Below are positions 14,880-24,593 of a stretch of DNA of 64,000 bases, one piece after another. The notes below the pieces were generated by a model. It had not been told where the DNA came from and did not search any database. It worked only from the letters and a program-made list of their open reading frames with translations. The position numbers and the translations under genes were made by a program. The stretch's first letter is position 1, and the number at the start of each line of letters is the position of its first letter. The stretch comes from a virus, in IMG/VR virus record IMGVR_UViG_3300033149_000928, positions 1 to 64,000 of that record; one strand, written 5' to 3'.

Positions 14880-17800
14880 CTAAGCAATATAAATTTTACT
14901 CACAGTACTTAGTGTGCTCCCATTATATCCCCCTATAATATATAATTCATTATTATATATTATAGCAGCATGATCCTTAACAGAGAAATTAGCAGGAGTA
15001 AATAGTGTATATGTATCTAAAACAGTATCATAAATATAAGTAGTATCAACTTGTGCCCCATTTAATGTTGCCGCTCCACCGTGGAAAATTATCTTATCCC
15101 CAAGTACTGAGGCAGTATGATTATACCTATTAACTGGTGGCGCGGCTCCAGAACCCCAAGAGTCACCAGCTATATTATATATATCCATAGTACCACCAAA
15201 CCAAATATATATAACGCCATTAACTACTGCTGCTGCCGCTTGTTGTTGTTTATTTGCGGAAGGTGTTCTTACATTTAACCATACATCCCCACTAATATTA
15301 TAATCATAAATCTCTTTTCCTTCTTCTGAGAAAGCAACCTCACCCCATGTGAATATATGTCCAGCGTTGGCAACTGCAATCGGACCTTCTCTATATCCAT
15401 TCATCACTGTACCCGGACCATTTACAGCATTAGTAAAGGTATTAGTTACTGTATTATATATCCAAAGATCAGTTTGACGATTGGAAGACCCATCATTTCC
15501 GCCTATCAAATATACTCTAGTGCCCCATAAAGCAGAAGCAGCCTCTATTCTTGCCTCTCCACCTGCTGCTCCATTTGTCCATGTATCGGAAGCAATATCA
15601 TAAATTCTTGTTGTATTAGTTATACCTGATGTTCTGCCCCAAATAGCATATATCTTTCCTCCTGCTGTTTGTGCTATGTGTTGTTTCCGTGCTTCTGGTA
15701 ATGAAGCAAGAGTAATCCATATTTCTGTTACAATTTCATCGTTGAACTGAGCTTCCTTACCTACGATCTCTCCAGTGATTCGGATACCATTTGTCGCGCC
15801 GGGGATATCTAATCGTACACCATTGAAGGACCATTCTCCATTCACAATACTAGCATAAACGAAACCCCCATAGTTACTAGCATTAGGACCAATAGCCAAC
15901 CAATCTAATCTACCACCGCCCGTGTAATCATAAGCTTCTAAACGTAGAGTCTCATTATAAGACGTAGCTACTGATCCATCGGATTGTAAAATAGCACCAG
16001 CCAACTCGAACTCAATATCATCGAGTATTGGCCCTTCTTTCGATAATTGTAGATAATCAGCATTAGCCTGGACTGACTCTGTGAAGATAATATCAGATAC
16101 AACTCCAATAGAAGAAAGTCCAGAAATCGTGAACTGACTACTTTGTTTATCATCATATTTCTCAAGGACATCATCAGCAGTAAAAGTACCGAAGTCGTCA
16201 CCTTGACCGCCATTGATATATGTACCTGAGAAAGTATATGAACCTCCTGCATCTAAAGTAACTTGAGTTATTTCCGTACCTGTAGAATCATATAATTTAT
16301 CAAGAGGATCAGCACTATTAAGTAGTATATCAATGACCTCACCAAATAACCCACCGGATAAAGTATAATCAGGTATTGTTGCTACACGTGTTACTATCGC
16401 AGGTGTTGAGGCCCATGAGAGACTATCTACTTTCGGAGCGATGATATCGAACTCCTTGGTATTATCTCCAGTATACCCACTAGCAGCTACGCTAATAATA
16501 CCTGTCTTCGATCCACTACCCCCAGTAATTTGATTTGTAGTTCCTGTCCATGTACCATTTACTATACTAATATTTGAAGTATTAAGACTCTCAGCCCCAG
16601 GAGGAGATACTACTAAACCAAGGGTAGCTGAAACATTCTTTGAAATTTTATTATTTTGATAGTCCCATGTCTCTACAGTTAAAGTAAAGTTTACACCGCG
16701 TTGTACTTCATTCGGCTCCACAGTAAATTTTAAATAGAAAGTAGGATCACTACCAGTAGTTGTACCACTGGAACTCGACGCTGGATCAGAATTAGGATCA
16801 GAGTCCGTCTGTCCTTGTGTTGGGACTTCATATTCTACTTCCTCAAGACCCTCACCTACATCCTCTGGCATCGGGTTTGAGGGATTAACAGGATTACCAG
16901 GATCACCAGTAAAATAATTAGAATCTTCATCAGGATTATTACCTCCATCTACATCTCCAGCTTTTGATGCTAATTCTGATTCAAGGTGGATGACATTATC
17001 TACAGCATTGTGATTTACTAAATCAAGAATACCGATTAGGGTGTTTGAGCTTAACACATTAAGATCATAATCTACTGCATCGAAATTCTCTAAAGCAAGT
17101 GTTACAAGTGGAGTATCAAGTGCAATCTTCCTCCAGGAGTTCGAGTATCTATACCCCCAAAAACCTGCACTGAGTATTATAAGAGATTCAATATTATATA
17201 TCGTAAACTCCCTATTGAACTCCCTCAATCCATAATTCGCAATATTATTTGAGTAAATATAATCACGTTCGACATTCTCTTCTTCGGAGTAGTTCTTCTT
17301 CCATGTAGCATTGATACGAGTATAGATATCCTCAGTAGAAGTAAATCCCAACCGTATTGTTTTAAGAAGGACTTCACTCTCTATTAATGTCTCATTGATA
17401 CTTGGTTCGATGGAGAGATATTTAATATATACAGTACCATTCTTTATGAATAAAGCACAACGAGATTGCCATGCTATATCTTCACATATTGCAAGGGCAT
17501 CTGGTTGATCGAAAACCGTAAAGTTCGCAGGGTATTTCTCTAGGGCTTCACTTACAGAAGCAAAAGAAGTAGCATCAATAGAGAAAGATGTATATGTCTC
17601 TAGTAAATATTGAATTATATTAGCAGCATTTGGCCCTATGGTGGACCTCGAAGAAACATATACATCACCCTCCCATTCTTCACCGATATAATCTTCGAGC
17701 GCAATCGGGAACTCAAGCGTAGTAGGACTCTCAGTACCCAAGGTATCAGATAGATTCTTAATATAATAACTCTTTGGTATCGGAGCAAATATCCGTTCAC

Positions 17801-19022
17801 CATCAAAATTACGATAGCCATATACATCTAGTATCTCAATGCTCGGTATCAAATTAACCACATAGAGATTTGTATAGGATACCTCTTGATTAACAGGTGT
17901 TCCAGCACGTATATTCCAATGATCCGCTAATATAACAGTTAAGGAACGGACCTCATTATGCTCATGGGATGTTAGTGTCTCATAATACCAAGCAATATTT
18001 TCAATAACAAAAGTCTCAGCCCATGATCCACGGGGTATTGGAGCAGTCTCAGCAATAACACTACTACTATCAATCTGGACTTCCAGGATAGTATCAGCCG
18101 GTCGCCACGGTTTAAGGAACCGACATTTCCTTCCATCTTGTGCTATGCATTTATTAACCATCCACCCATAAACACCATGATTAATAATACAATATAAGCC
18201 CTTGAGATTAGAGGTCTCACCGTACTCTAACCAAAGTACGCTTGCATCGAACCGATCACTATCTGCTACTGGTCTATCTCCCAATCCAAGGGTAGTATGA
18301 TAAGCATCATTCTGTGTGGAGATAGTGAAGGTTTCACCACTAAACGTACCAGTATATTTAATCTGCCCTATAAGGAGATTAATACTTGTACTCTGTGGGA
18401 ACTCTTCACCGCCTTCAACCTCGAATGTCGCGAAGTTTTGATTGATTCCATAAAGAAGTTTACCTATAGGACGGTTCTTAACCCGGAGAGCAGGGGTATT
18501 TAAAGTAGTACCAAAAGAAAAAGGCCATGTTACTCCTTCTGCTTCGGACCAAAGATCAGAGAAATCCCCGGCTTCCGCAGCATAACCAATATTCTCTACT
18601 TCGACATATGATTCGATATCGAAGTCAAGTGTCCTCTCTCCTTCAAGCCAGAGGGTATCCCCTGCGATACGACCTTTCAATATGACGGTTGCATCAGATT
18701 GGGCGTTACCTTCATAATGATGGTAAACGGTACAAGACTTCCCTTCGATGATCTCCGTGTCTACCTTGGTTTTCAAAGAGCCGTCACTATCATCGAGAGT
18801 AACACTGACACTGGAAACCTCTCCAGTGACATCTTGTTTACCTTGGCTGGATATGGCTGAGAATTCCGTGATACTACCTTGCACAGTCCATGCGCCAAGA
18901 GTAAAGGTTTTATATCCGTAATACTCCGTGCCACCAGTCCAATCAATTTGGATAATTATAATTGGCTCAGTAGCCAAAAGAGTATCAGCTTTAGCTTGTG
19001 CTGCTACTGTTAGTGTACGCAC
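14880..19022 (-). CDS. Large tail protein with C-terminal Kelch beta-propeller, receptor-binding candidate
   Basis: 1380 residues. The N-terminal third (IIIIQIDWTGGTEYYGYKTF onward) is beta-rich and resembles baseplate/tail-tip proteins. A linker near 690-730 is Asp/Pro/Ser/Gly-rich. An Ig-like stretch follows, then from about residue 1110 several Kelch repeats with IYDIASDTW, LWIYNTVTNTF, TYIYDTVLDTY and YNNELYIIGGYNG. Kelch propellers bind proteins or glycans, so this may contact the host. A palindrome at 17010 is read as DLVNH. Second-longest gene of the late operon. Confidence 0.75.
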   Translation of the reverse strand: MRTLTVAAQAKADTLLATEPIIIIQIDWTGGTEYYGYKTFTLGAWTVQGSITEFSAISSQGKQDVTGEVSSVSVTLDDSDGSLKTKVDTEIIEGKSCTVYHHYEGNAQSDATVILKGRIAGDTLWLEGERTLDFDIESYVEVENIGYAAEAGDFSDLWSEAEGVTWPFSFGTTLNTPALRVKNRPIGKLLYGINQNFATFEVEGGEEFPQSTSINLLIGQIKYTGTFSGETFTISTQNDAYHTTLGLGDRPVADSDRFDASVLWLEYGETSNLKGLYCIINHGVYGWMVNKCIAQDGRKCRFLKPWRPADTILEVQIDSSSVIAETAPIPRGSWAETFVIENIAWYYETLTSHEHNEVRSLTVILADHWNIRAGTPVNQEVSYTNLYVVNLIPSIEILDVYGYRNFDGERIFAPIPKSYYIKNLSDTLGTESPTTLEFPIALEDYIGEEWEGDVYVSSRSTIGPNAANIIQYLLETYTSFSIDATSFASVSEALEKYPANFTVFDQPDALAICEDIAWQSRCALFIKNGTVYIKYLSIEPSINETLIESEVLLKTIRLGFTSTEDIYTRINATWKKNYSEEENVERDYIYSNNIANYGLREFNREFTIYNIESLIILSAGFWGYRYSNSWRKIALDTPLVTLALENFDAVDYDLNVLSSNTLIGILDLVNHNAVDNVIHLESELASKAGDVDGGNNPDEDSNYFTGDPGNPVNPSNPMPEDVGEGLEEVEYEVPTQGQTDSDPNSDPASSSSGTTTGSDPTFYLKFTVEPNEVQRGVNFTLTVETWDYQNNKISKNVSATLGLVVSPPGAESLNTSNISIVNGTWTGTTNQITGGSGSKTGIISVAASGYTGDNTKEFDIIAPKVDSLSWASTPAIVTRVATIPDYTLSGGLFGEVIDILLNSADPLDKLYDSTGTEITQVTLDAGGSYTFSGTYINGGQGDDFGTFTADDVLEKYDDKQSSQFTISGLSSIGVVSDIIFTESVQANADYLQLSKEGPILDDIEFELAGAILQSDGSVATSYNETLRLEAYDYTGGGRLDWLAIGPNASNYGGFVYASIVNGEWSFNGVRLDIPGATNGIRITGEIVGKEAQFNDEIVTEIWITLASLPEARKQHIAQTAGGKIYAIWGRTSGITNTTRIYDIASDTWTNGAAGGEARIEAASALWGTRVYLIGGNDGSSNRQTDLWIYNTVTNTFTNAVNGPGTVMNGYREGPIAVANAGHIFTWGEVAFSEEGKEIYDYNISGDVWLNVRTPSANKQQQAAAAVVNGVIYIWFGGTMDIYNIAGDSWGSGAAPPVNRYNHTASVLGDKIIFHGGAATLNGAQVDTTYIYDTVLDTYTLFTPANFSVKDHAAIIYNNELYIIGGYNGSTLSTVSKIYIA

Positions 19023-19035
19023 ACCGGCTCCTAAA

Positions 19036-19425
19036 CTATATTACTGCACCCTTGAATTGTAAAACAAAGGTTTTTACTTCTACACATGTACCGTTGATTA
19101 TCTTGGTTTCAGTTGCGGTTTCAACGGGATCACTAACTATATATCCCCGCCAGATTACAGCATGGTAATCCGTGTACTTCACTTCCTCACCAGCGGAAGC
19201 TAATACGAAATCAAATAGTTCCGCAGCAATGGCTTTCGTAATATTCTTAAAAGCCAATACCAGTGTCTTATTCTCTGGTGTTCTTCTATGACTATATACA
19301 CTCCCATCCATTGTAATCTGGAACTGAGTCTTAATATCTAACCCTTCGGAGTCTCCCAGTTCTGGATTCCGAAGGGTAAGAGTTAAGGTTGGAGTAGTAT
19401 ATGGATGTTGGAAAGTTATGCTCAA
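19036..19425 (-). CDS. Minor tail protein, paralogue of the 27013-27453 gene
   Basis: 129 residues, beta-rich. Shares LRNPELGD near the N-terminus, ASAGE(E/Q)(V/I)K(Y/I)TD in the middle and a W-G-(I/V)-(V/I)-S-(D/N)-P segment with the gene at 27.0 kb, so the two derive from one ancestor. Likely a tail-tip or distal tail component. Confidence 0.65.
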   Translation of the reverse strand: MSITFQHPYTTPTLTLTLRNPELGDSEGLDIKTQFQITMDGSVYSHRRTPENKTLVLAFKNITKAIAAELFDFVLASAGEEVKYTDYHAVIWRGYIVSDPVETATETKIINGTCVEVKTFVLQFKGAVI

Positions 19426-19474
19426 AGTAATAGTCCTTTGTTTAAGTTATATTACCTATTATTACCTATTCTTT

Positions 19475-19888
19475 TTACTCCGGCTCAGTGGGCCAAGTCA
19501 AAGCTTCATATTCAGTTTTCGTGTCGGTGCCGGTGTGATCTTCCGGCATATCGCGGAGGGCTTGCATATAATCATACACATCGCCCATCTTACTCGCATC
19601 ATCTGAAGGCGTATCGCTATTTGTTACCTGCTGATAATTACGGTGAACACGCCAATCTGCTGCCTTGAGCCTTATATCTCGCTCAACACGCATCATCTCC
19701 ATGTAGTCGATGGTATCTGCGGCATCAGCGTCGTTCTCTTCTTCCCATACAAGATATTCATCATAATCCCTATCACCAACTACTGCCGGAATACAAGCAC
19801 CCTCTGGGAGCGTCGGGTGAGTACCATCATTTACAATAACATCAGTAACATTTAAATCTACATCCTTAATTAATTTATAACGACTCAT
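19475..19888 (-). CDS. Tail fibre assembly chaperone-like protein, 137 aa
   Basis: The C-terminal half has MRVERDIRLKAADWRVHRNY and YMQALRDMPE, the R-x-x-L/DW...Y-x-x-LRD-x-P layout of phage tail fibre assembly proteins. It lies directly after the fibre gene at 19898, as fibre chaperones usually do. Likely helps the fibre trimerise. Family from motif memory. Confidence 0.65.
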   Translation of the reverse strand: MSRYKLIKDVDLNVTDVIVNDGTHPTLPEGACIPAVVGDRDYDEYLVWEEENDADAADTIDYMEMMRVERDIRLKAADWRVHRNYQQVTNSDTPSDDASKMGDVYDYMQALRDMPEDHTGTDTKTEYEALTWPTEPE

Positions 19889-19897
19889 TATTACTCC

Positions 19898-21310
19898 TTA
19901 AAGTTCCGCATTAAAAGTAGCATGAACAGCGCATAAATTATCAGCTGTAGCATTATCTGAATTTGAGAAAATTGTAGTTCCCATTTCATTTGTATTACTA
20001 GCGGCTGCATTTCTATCTGTAGAGCCACCTACATCTCTATATTTTCCAGATGCATTTAATGTAGAAGGGGAATAAGGGGTTATAGTCGGAGCTATACGCA
20101 TAGGAGGATTAAATCTAATACTTTGAGCATAAGAAGCAACTCCTCCAGCAGTTGATCCAGCGTGTTCATATAAAGCTCCACTATTTGTTACCGTTCCAGC
20201 AGATACTCCAAGAGCATATGTTTGTCTCCAATATCTTCGACATTGTAATAATTCAGTACCGAAATCCATATGTTCAAAATTAGTTACTACAGCACCAGCC
20301 TCTAATTGAATCCCTGTGACCTGAAACCTCTCCCCAACTTGAGCATCAGTATCATCTAACCAAATTATAATAGCAACATTCTCTGCATTTGAAGTATCAA
20401 TACTGATATTTTCAATTGTTTGACGTACCCATCCACTTGTCAAGGCAATATTTTCTGGTGTATTTTCTGCAGTCCAATTTGTTGCCCAAGTTGGATTTGA
20501 ACCAGAACTATTCCATGCACTTACAACATCAGAAGTAACAGAATCTGCTGTACTGTCCCATGCAAGTACAGCTGCTCTTACATTTGCTAAATTACCATCC
20601 CCTTTAATATAAAAAGATAAACTCGCTACTCCTCCAATAATTTCCTGTGCATTTTTCGCTTCAATAATTTTACATAATCCCATTTTTTTACTAGCAGTTT
20701 CAATATCAAATTTCCAACTATATCTAAATCCAGTTGGAGCATCAGTATCTTGAGTAATATCTGAGATATCATTCCCATCACTCAGAAGAATTGTTCTATC
20801 TAACAAGTAAGTATCATCATTATTTGCAGGAGTTGTTGTAGAATCAAAAATTGTTCCTTGTTGCGCTACCTGCATAGCACCGTTAATAAGAATATTCCCA
20901 CCTACACCCTTAGTATTAAGAGTATTCAAGGCATCAGATACAAAAGCACCAGATACATTTGAATCATTATCTACTTGACTCGCATCATAATCAGAGGCCA
21001 CAGCTACTACTGCTCCTGTCCTAGTGAAAACACTAGATACTGCGGTGGTAGCTATCGTTTCCCAACTATCCCCATCATCAACATATAATGTACTATTATC
21101 TGTTGCCCAATAAAATCGGCCTGACTCCCCGGCAGAAGGCCGGGAAGCCAGTGTACCGACAAGACACCTTCCAGCGATAAGATTACCTGCCCCATCGCCA
21201 ACGAATAGCTCTTTGGTGTCCGTGGTAAATCCAAGCTCGCCAGCGGCAAGGGTAATGCCATCTAACTGAGCCTTTGTTCCACGGCGAACTTGAATATCCA
21301 CGGCCATCAT
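19898..21310 (-). CDS. Tail fibre protein, 470 aa
   Basis: The N-terminal module IQVRRGTKAQLDGITLAAGE, then LGFTTDTKELFVGDG, is shared with the next upstream fibre gene and looks like a structural anchor. The remainder is beta-rich with a carbohydrate-module-like stretch (SFYIKGDG, GERFQVTGIQLEAG, CRRYWRQTYALG), a C-terminal pattern common in phage fibres. A dispersed palindrome lies in its leader (21330). Confidence 0.78.
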   Translation of the reverse strand: MMAVDIQVRRGTKAQLDGITLAAGELGFTTDTKELFVGDGAGNLIAGRCLVGTLASRPSAGESGRFYWATDNSTLYVDDGDSWETIATTAVSSVFTRTGAVVAVASDYDASQVDNDSNVSGAFVSDALNTLNTKGVGGNILINGAMQVAQQGTIFDSTTTPANNDDTYLLDRTILLSDGNDISDITQDTDAPTGFRYSWKFDIETASKKMGLCKIIEAKNAQEIIGGVASLSFYIKGDGNLANVRAAVLAWDSTADSVTSDVVSAWNSSGSNPTWATNWTAENTPENIALTSGWVRQTIENISIDTSNAENVAIIIWLDDTDAQVGERFQVTGIQLEAGAVVTNFEHMDFGTELLQCRRYWRQTYALGVSAGTVTNSGALYEHAGSTAGGVASYAQSIRFNPPMRIAPTITPYSPSTLNASGKYRDVGGSTDRNAAASNTNEMGTTIFSNSDNATADNLCAVHATFNAEL

Positions 21311-21377
21311 AAGCTCCTTGTGTAACCCATTGATTTAGTAAATCAAAGTGGTGAGTATACTTCCTCGCCACTCTAAA

Positions 21378-22985
21378 TTAGAATGAACCACCATCAACCG
21401 CAGCAACGGAAAGCGTTCCAGCAGCATGAGTAAGAGAATCATTGTCAATGGTAAGACCAACACCATTAGCACCAACAGTAACTTGACATACAGTTGCACC
21501 AGTTGTATCATCAGGATCGACTGAGAGTGTACTTCCACCACCACCTGCAATACCATTGCCTTGTGTTGCCAACTGCAACTGTGCTGAGCCATCAGCCTCG
21601 ATACCGACACCATCAATCGCAGCCACATCTACCGCAACACCATTAGCTCCTACACTGACAGGAACCAAATCACCACCAGACTCTGAGTCAGGATCAACAG
21701 AAAGTGTTGAACCATTACCACCAGCAATACCATTACCTTGAACAGCTAGACGGAGATTAGCTGAACCATCAGCCTCGACACCAGTACCGGCAATCGCTCC
21801 AATATCAACACCGACACCATTGGCTGTGATATTAGCTGGCTGGATATCTGAACCCGTTTCCGAGTCGGCATCAACGCTAAGCGTGGAACCATTACCACCG
21901 GCAATACCATTACCCTGTGTTGCAAGGCGGAGATTAGCTGACCCATCAGCTTCAACACCAGTACCAGCAATCGCTGAAATATCAACACCAGCACCATTAG
22001 CAGTAAGATTTACAGGTTGGACATTTCCGCCAGTCTCAGAATCAGCATCAACACTCACGATATTCGTGGTGATGTCGATACCGTTACCAGCACTAAGGCC
22101 CCCACCTTGGTTAATAAGTACCCAAGCACCAGTAGGTACAGTACCATCGAAGGCATACTGATTATTATCGTAATAGCCCTCTTGAACCATTATAGCATTG
22201 CCTTCAACTGCATCTCCTGAGGCAACACCAGTTAATGATGTTCCATCGAAGTCAACTACCTTACTATTATCCGTATTATCCGTATATGGAGAGATAAGTG
22301 CCGTACCAGTATCGGGGGCTAAAGCGGCTCTTACACCATCAGCAACAAAACCACCAGCACCAGTGGTAATTTTGACCCATGCTGATCCACTATATTCCCA
22401 GATATCACCAATTGCTGCCGCTGCCATACCTGCCGCACCATCAGCAGTTGAAACCGTATAGGCGTCACCAGTATTAGTTAAGACTTCGATAACCGATGCC
22501 GCAGCGTTACCAACGAGATTCAGAACATCAATCGGCTCTTTCCAACTTGTACCGGCAACCGCAGCATTAATAGCGGTCTGAATCTTAGAGGCAGTCCAAA
22601 GTTCAGAGGTCGTAGTTCCGCCATCATCGACAGCTTTCCCTGAGTCCTGACCTTTACCGTTGGCATCAAGACTTACGAGGTTATCTTCAGTACCGCCGAT
22701 ATCCGAAGTGATCTCGTCCCACGTTGCACCGTTATCCACAAACAACTCGTCAGTATCAGTAGCATAGAATAACCTACCAGCGACTGCCGCTGAGGGGATA
22801 CTACCAATAGCAGCCATAATAACACGACCAACGAGTAGATTAGATGCACCATCACCTACCCATAGTTCTTTTTGGTCATCGGTAGTGAAACCAAGTTCAC
22901 CCGATGCTAATGTAATTCCATCGAGAGCAGCCTTTGTACCTTTTCGTACTATGATAGTAACACCATACCAATTGCGGATTCTCAT
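21378..22985 (-). CDS. Tail fibre protein with about 53-residue internal repeats
   Basis: Starts MRIRNWYGVTIIVRKGTKA, combining the R-x-W-Y-G start seen in other structural genes with the anchor module of the neighbouring fibre. The second half has three to four repeats of the type ANGVGVDIGAIAGTGVEADG ... GNGIAGGNGSTLSVD, predicting a regular beta structure in the shaft. Ends in AAVDGGSF, echoed by LDGGSF in the following small gene. Confidence 0.78.
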   Translation of the reverse strand: MRIRNWYGVTIIVRKGTKAALDGITLASGELGFTTDDQKELWVGDGASNLLVGRVIMAAIGSIPSAAVAGRLFYATDTDELFVDNGATWDEITSDIGGTEDNLVSLDANGKGQDSGKAVDDGGTTTSELWTASKIQTAINAAVAGTSWKEPIDVLNLVGNAAASVIEVLTNTGDAYTVSTADGAAGMAAAAIGDIWEYSGSAWVKITTGAGGFVADGVRAALAPDTGTALISPYTDNTDNSKVVDFDGTSLTGVASGDAVEGNAIMVQEGYYDNNQYAFDGTVPTGAWVLINQGGGLSAGNGIDITTNIVSVDADSETGGNVQPVNLTANGAGVDISAIAGTGVEADGSANLRLATQGNGIAGGNGSTLSVDADSETGSDIQPANITANGVGVDIGAIAGTGVEADGSANLRLAVQGNGIAGGNGSTLSVDPDSESGGDLVPVSVGANGVAVDVAAIDGVGIEADGSAQLQLATQGNGIAGGGGSTLSVDPDDTTGATVCQVTVGANGVGLTIDNDSLTHAAGTLSVAAVDGGSF

Positions 22986-23068
22986 TACATTTCTCCTATG
23001 TGTAAATTGATTTACTAAATCAAAATCTAAAGCCAGTAATTAAAAAGCTCCCATTAACTAAAGTCTCA

Positions 23069-23233
23069 CTAGAAACTCCCACCATCCAACGTGTCTACGT
23101 CAAGTTTCCCCTTTATCCAAGTGTAAATTGCCAAGAAAGTAATATTATAGGAGGTAAGCGCCTTGACAAAATACGCTATACTCGCATCCGTTATTGTACT
23201 CGTACCTAACGCAGACAGTTTCTGATCAGCCAT
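23069..23233 (-). CDS. Small tail-associated protein, 54 aa
   Basis: Reads MADQKLSALGTSTITDASIA and ends LDVDTLDGGSF. ATG at 23233 follows GGAGG. Similar openings (MADLTAG) and endings (VDGGSF) in neighbouring fibre genes suggest a fibre-derived fragment or accessory subunit. Confidence 0.65.
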   Translation of the reverse strand: MADQKLSALGTSTITDASIAYFVKALTSYNITFLAIYTWIKGKLDVDTLDGGSF

Positions 23234-23246
23234 GTTTAATCCTCCT

Positions 23247-23423
23247 TTAGTCTTCTAATAGTAATCTATCACCAGATTCTAAAAGTAAATTGTCCCCTGT
23301 TTCAAGCAATAAAGCATTGATAGCACCAGTAGGCTCCTCTCCTAGTACCGTGGTTAAGATATCCTGAACAATAGATAATCGGAGAACTGATCTCATACCT
23401 CTAATAACCCTACGTCCCATCAT
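23247..23423 (-). CDS. Small protein with LLLE-G-D repeats, 58 aa
   Basis: Start chosen at 23423 behind GGAGA. The C-terminus carries three 7-8 residue repeats, LLLETGDN, LLLESGDR, LLLED, often seen at the ends of phage structural proteins. Overlaps the upstream membrane protein stop. Function unknown. Confidence 0.65.
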   Translation of the reverse strand: MMGRRVIRGMRSVLRLSIVQDILTTVLGEEPTGAINALLLETGDNLLLESGDRLLLED

Positions 23424-23782
23424 ATTCTCCTTTGCTGCCAGAACATAGCACCTATAGGTATACCGATTAATACCCAAATAATTGGGTACATATAGATATG
23501 CTCATTATTAGTGACATGAAGGATAACGTCTCCAATAAGAGAGATGACAGCTAAAGTAACAAGTATGAAAGGTTTCTGTATTGCTTTCTCTTTTACAGGA
23601 ACAAAGAAATGTCCCATTAATACACCTATCACAAGTGGCAACGTTAAACAACGTAAACCGTAGAACATAATAACTTCGGATATTGTATCTCCACGTTCGG
23701 GATTCATGAAAGGTACAATATCCCAAACTATTAGTCCGAGTGCCACTACTATTAGAATAATTTTAGTTATTTTTCTTAGCAT
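23420..23782 (-). CDS. Membrane protein with three to four transmembrane segments, possible holin
   Basis: 120 residues with hydrophobic segments near 6-22 (ITKIILIVVALGLIVWDIV), 43-62, 75-92 and 100-116, and a basic C-terminus WQQRRI. Size and topology would fit a holin, but the position among tail genes leaves other roles open. Confidence 0.55.
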   Translation of the reverse strand: MLRKITKIILIVVALGLIVWDIVPFMNPERGDTISEVIMFYGLRCLTLPLVIGVLMGHFFVPVKEKAIQKPFILVTLAVISLIGDVILHVTNNEHIYMYPIIWVLIGIPIGAMFWQQRRI

Positions 23783-23790
23783 CTTTAGCC

Positions 23791-23913
23791 CTAGCTTTTT
23801 CCTTTAGCCCTAGCCTTAGCATCTTTAGCCTTCTGTTTGAGTTCCTTATTACTCTTAAATTCTGGTACAACAATTGCTACTTCTTCCTTAATTTTTTTTA
23901 TCTTCTTAGCCAC
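23791..23913 (-). CDS. Small lysine-rich protein, 40 aa
   Basis: GTG start at 23913 with AGGAGATAAA upstream. The sequence begins VAKKIKKIKEE and ends in a Lys/Ala-rich tail with repeated AKDAKARAK. Probably helical and basic. Short, but the ribosome-binding site and tight packing support it. Confidence 0.5.
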   Translation of the reverse strand: MAKKIKKIKEEVAIVVPEFKSNKELKQKAKDAKARAKGKS

Positions 23914-23933
23914 TTTATCTCCTATGGTAGTTC

Positions 23934-24593
23934 TTATGGACAAGTACGCAGAATATGTATTAACTTAATATTAACATCAACAGAACCTATAGACTCATAA
24001 CGAAATCTAACATAGATACCAGCAGGAATAAGTTTTGCATCTGAACAACAACACTCAAACTCCCAATTAGCCCATACATAATTAGTAGCTGCGAATTGTC
24101 CTAATACAAAATCTGCTCCATAGCCAAGAATATTATCGACATCAACCATTTCCACTTCAACATAATCCCCATCCTCTGGGTTCGCATCTAATTTAAATCC
24201 TATTCCTTGTAACATCATATTTTCAGTGTATTTTACTTCATGTTCTAATGTTTCCTCAGCCGTAGCTGTAATATTATATCCTTTACGGAAAATATTATAA
24301 CCTGTAAGTTCCTGGAAACCATTCACTTGAACAGGTGCAGGTATATCCTCTGGATTAGGTACACCTGTATGGGCCTCTACAATTGCTTGGAGAGTTGTTT
24401 GGTCTCCAGAGGACAATACATCTTTAAACCATATGTCTACGGTATCTCCATCCATATCAATATAGTCAACCGCTATTGATATCGAGGATGCGGATATCTC
24501 CTCTTGCAATGTCGTTAAATCTGGTGTTGCTTCTGTTAAACCCGTAAAATCAGTAGTTATTGATTTCGCGTATTTAGTTGGGGTTGGCATCAA
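23934..24593 (-). CDS. Hypothetical virion-associated protein, 219 aa
   Basis: Beta-rich, with an acidic PNPEDIPAPVQ segment mid-protein and CCCSDAK near residue 180. It overlaps the upstream fibre gene's stop by four bases (ATGA type). Location among fibre genes suggests a tail or fibre accessory protein. Confidence 0.65.
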   Translation of the reverse strand: MMPTPTKYAKSITTDFTGLTEATPDLTTLQEEISASSISIAVDYIDMDGDTVDIWFKDVLSSGDQTTLQAIVEAHTGVPNPEDIPAPVQVNGFQELTGYNIFRKGYNITATAEETLEHEVKYTENMMLQGIGFKLDANPEDGDYVEVEMVDVDNILGYGADFVLGQFAATNYVWANWEFECCCSDAKLIPAGIYVRFRYESIGSVDVNIKLIHILRTCP

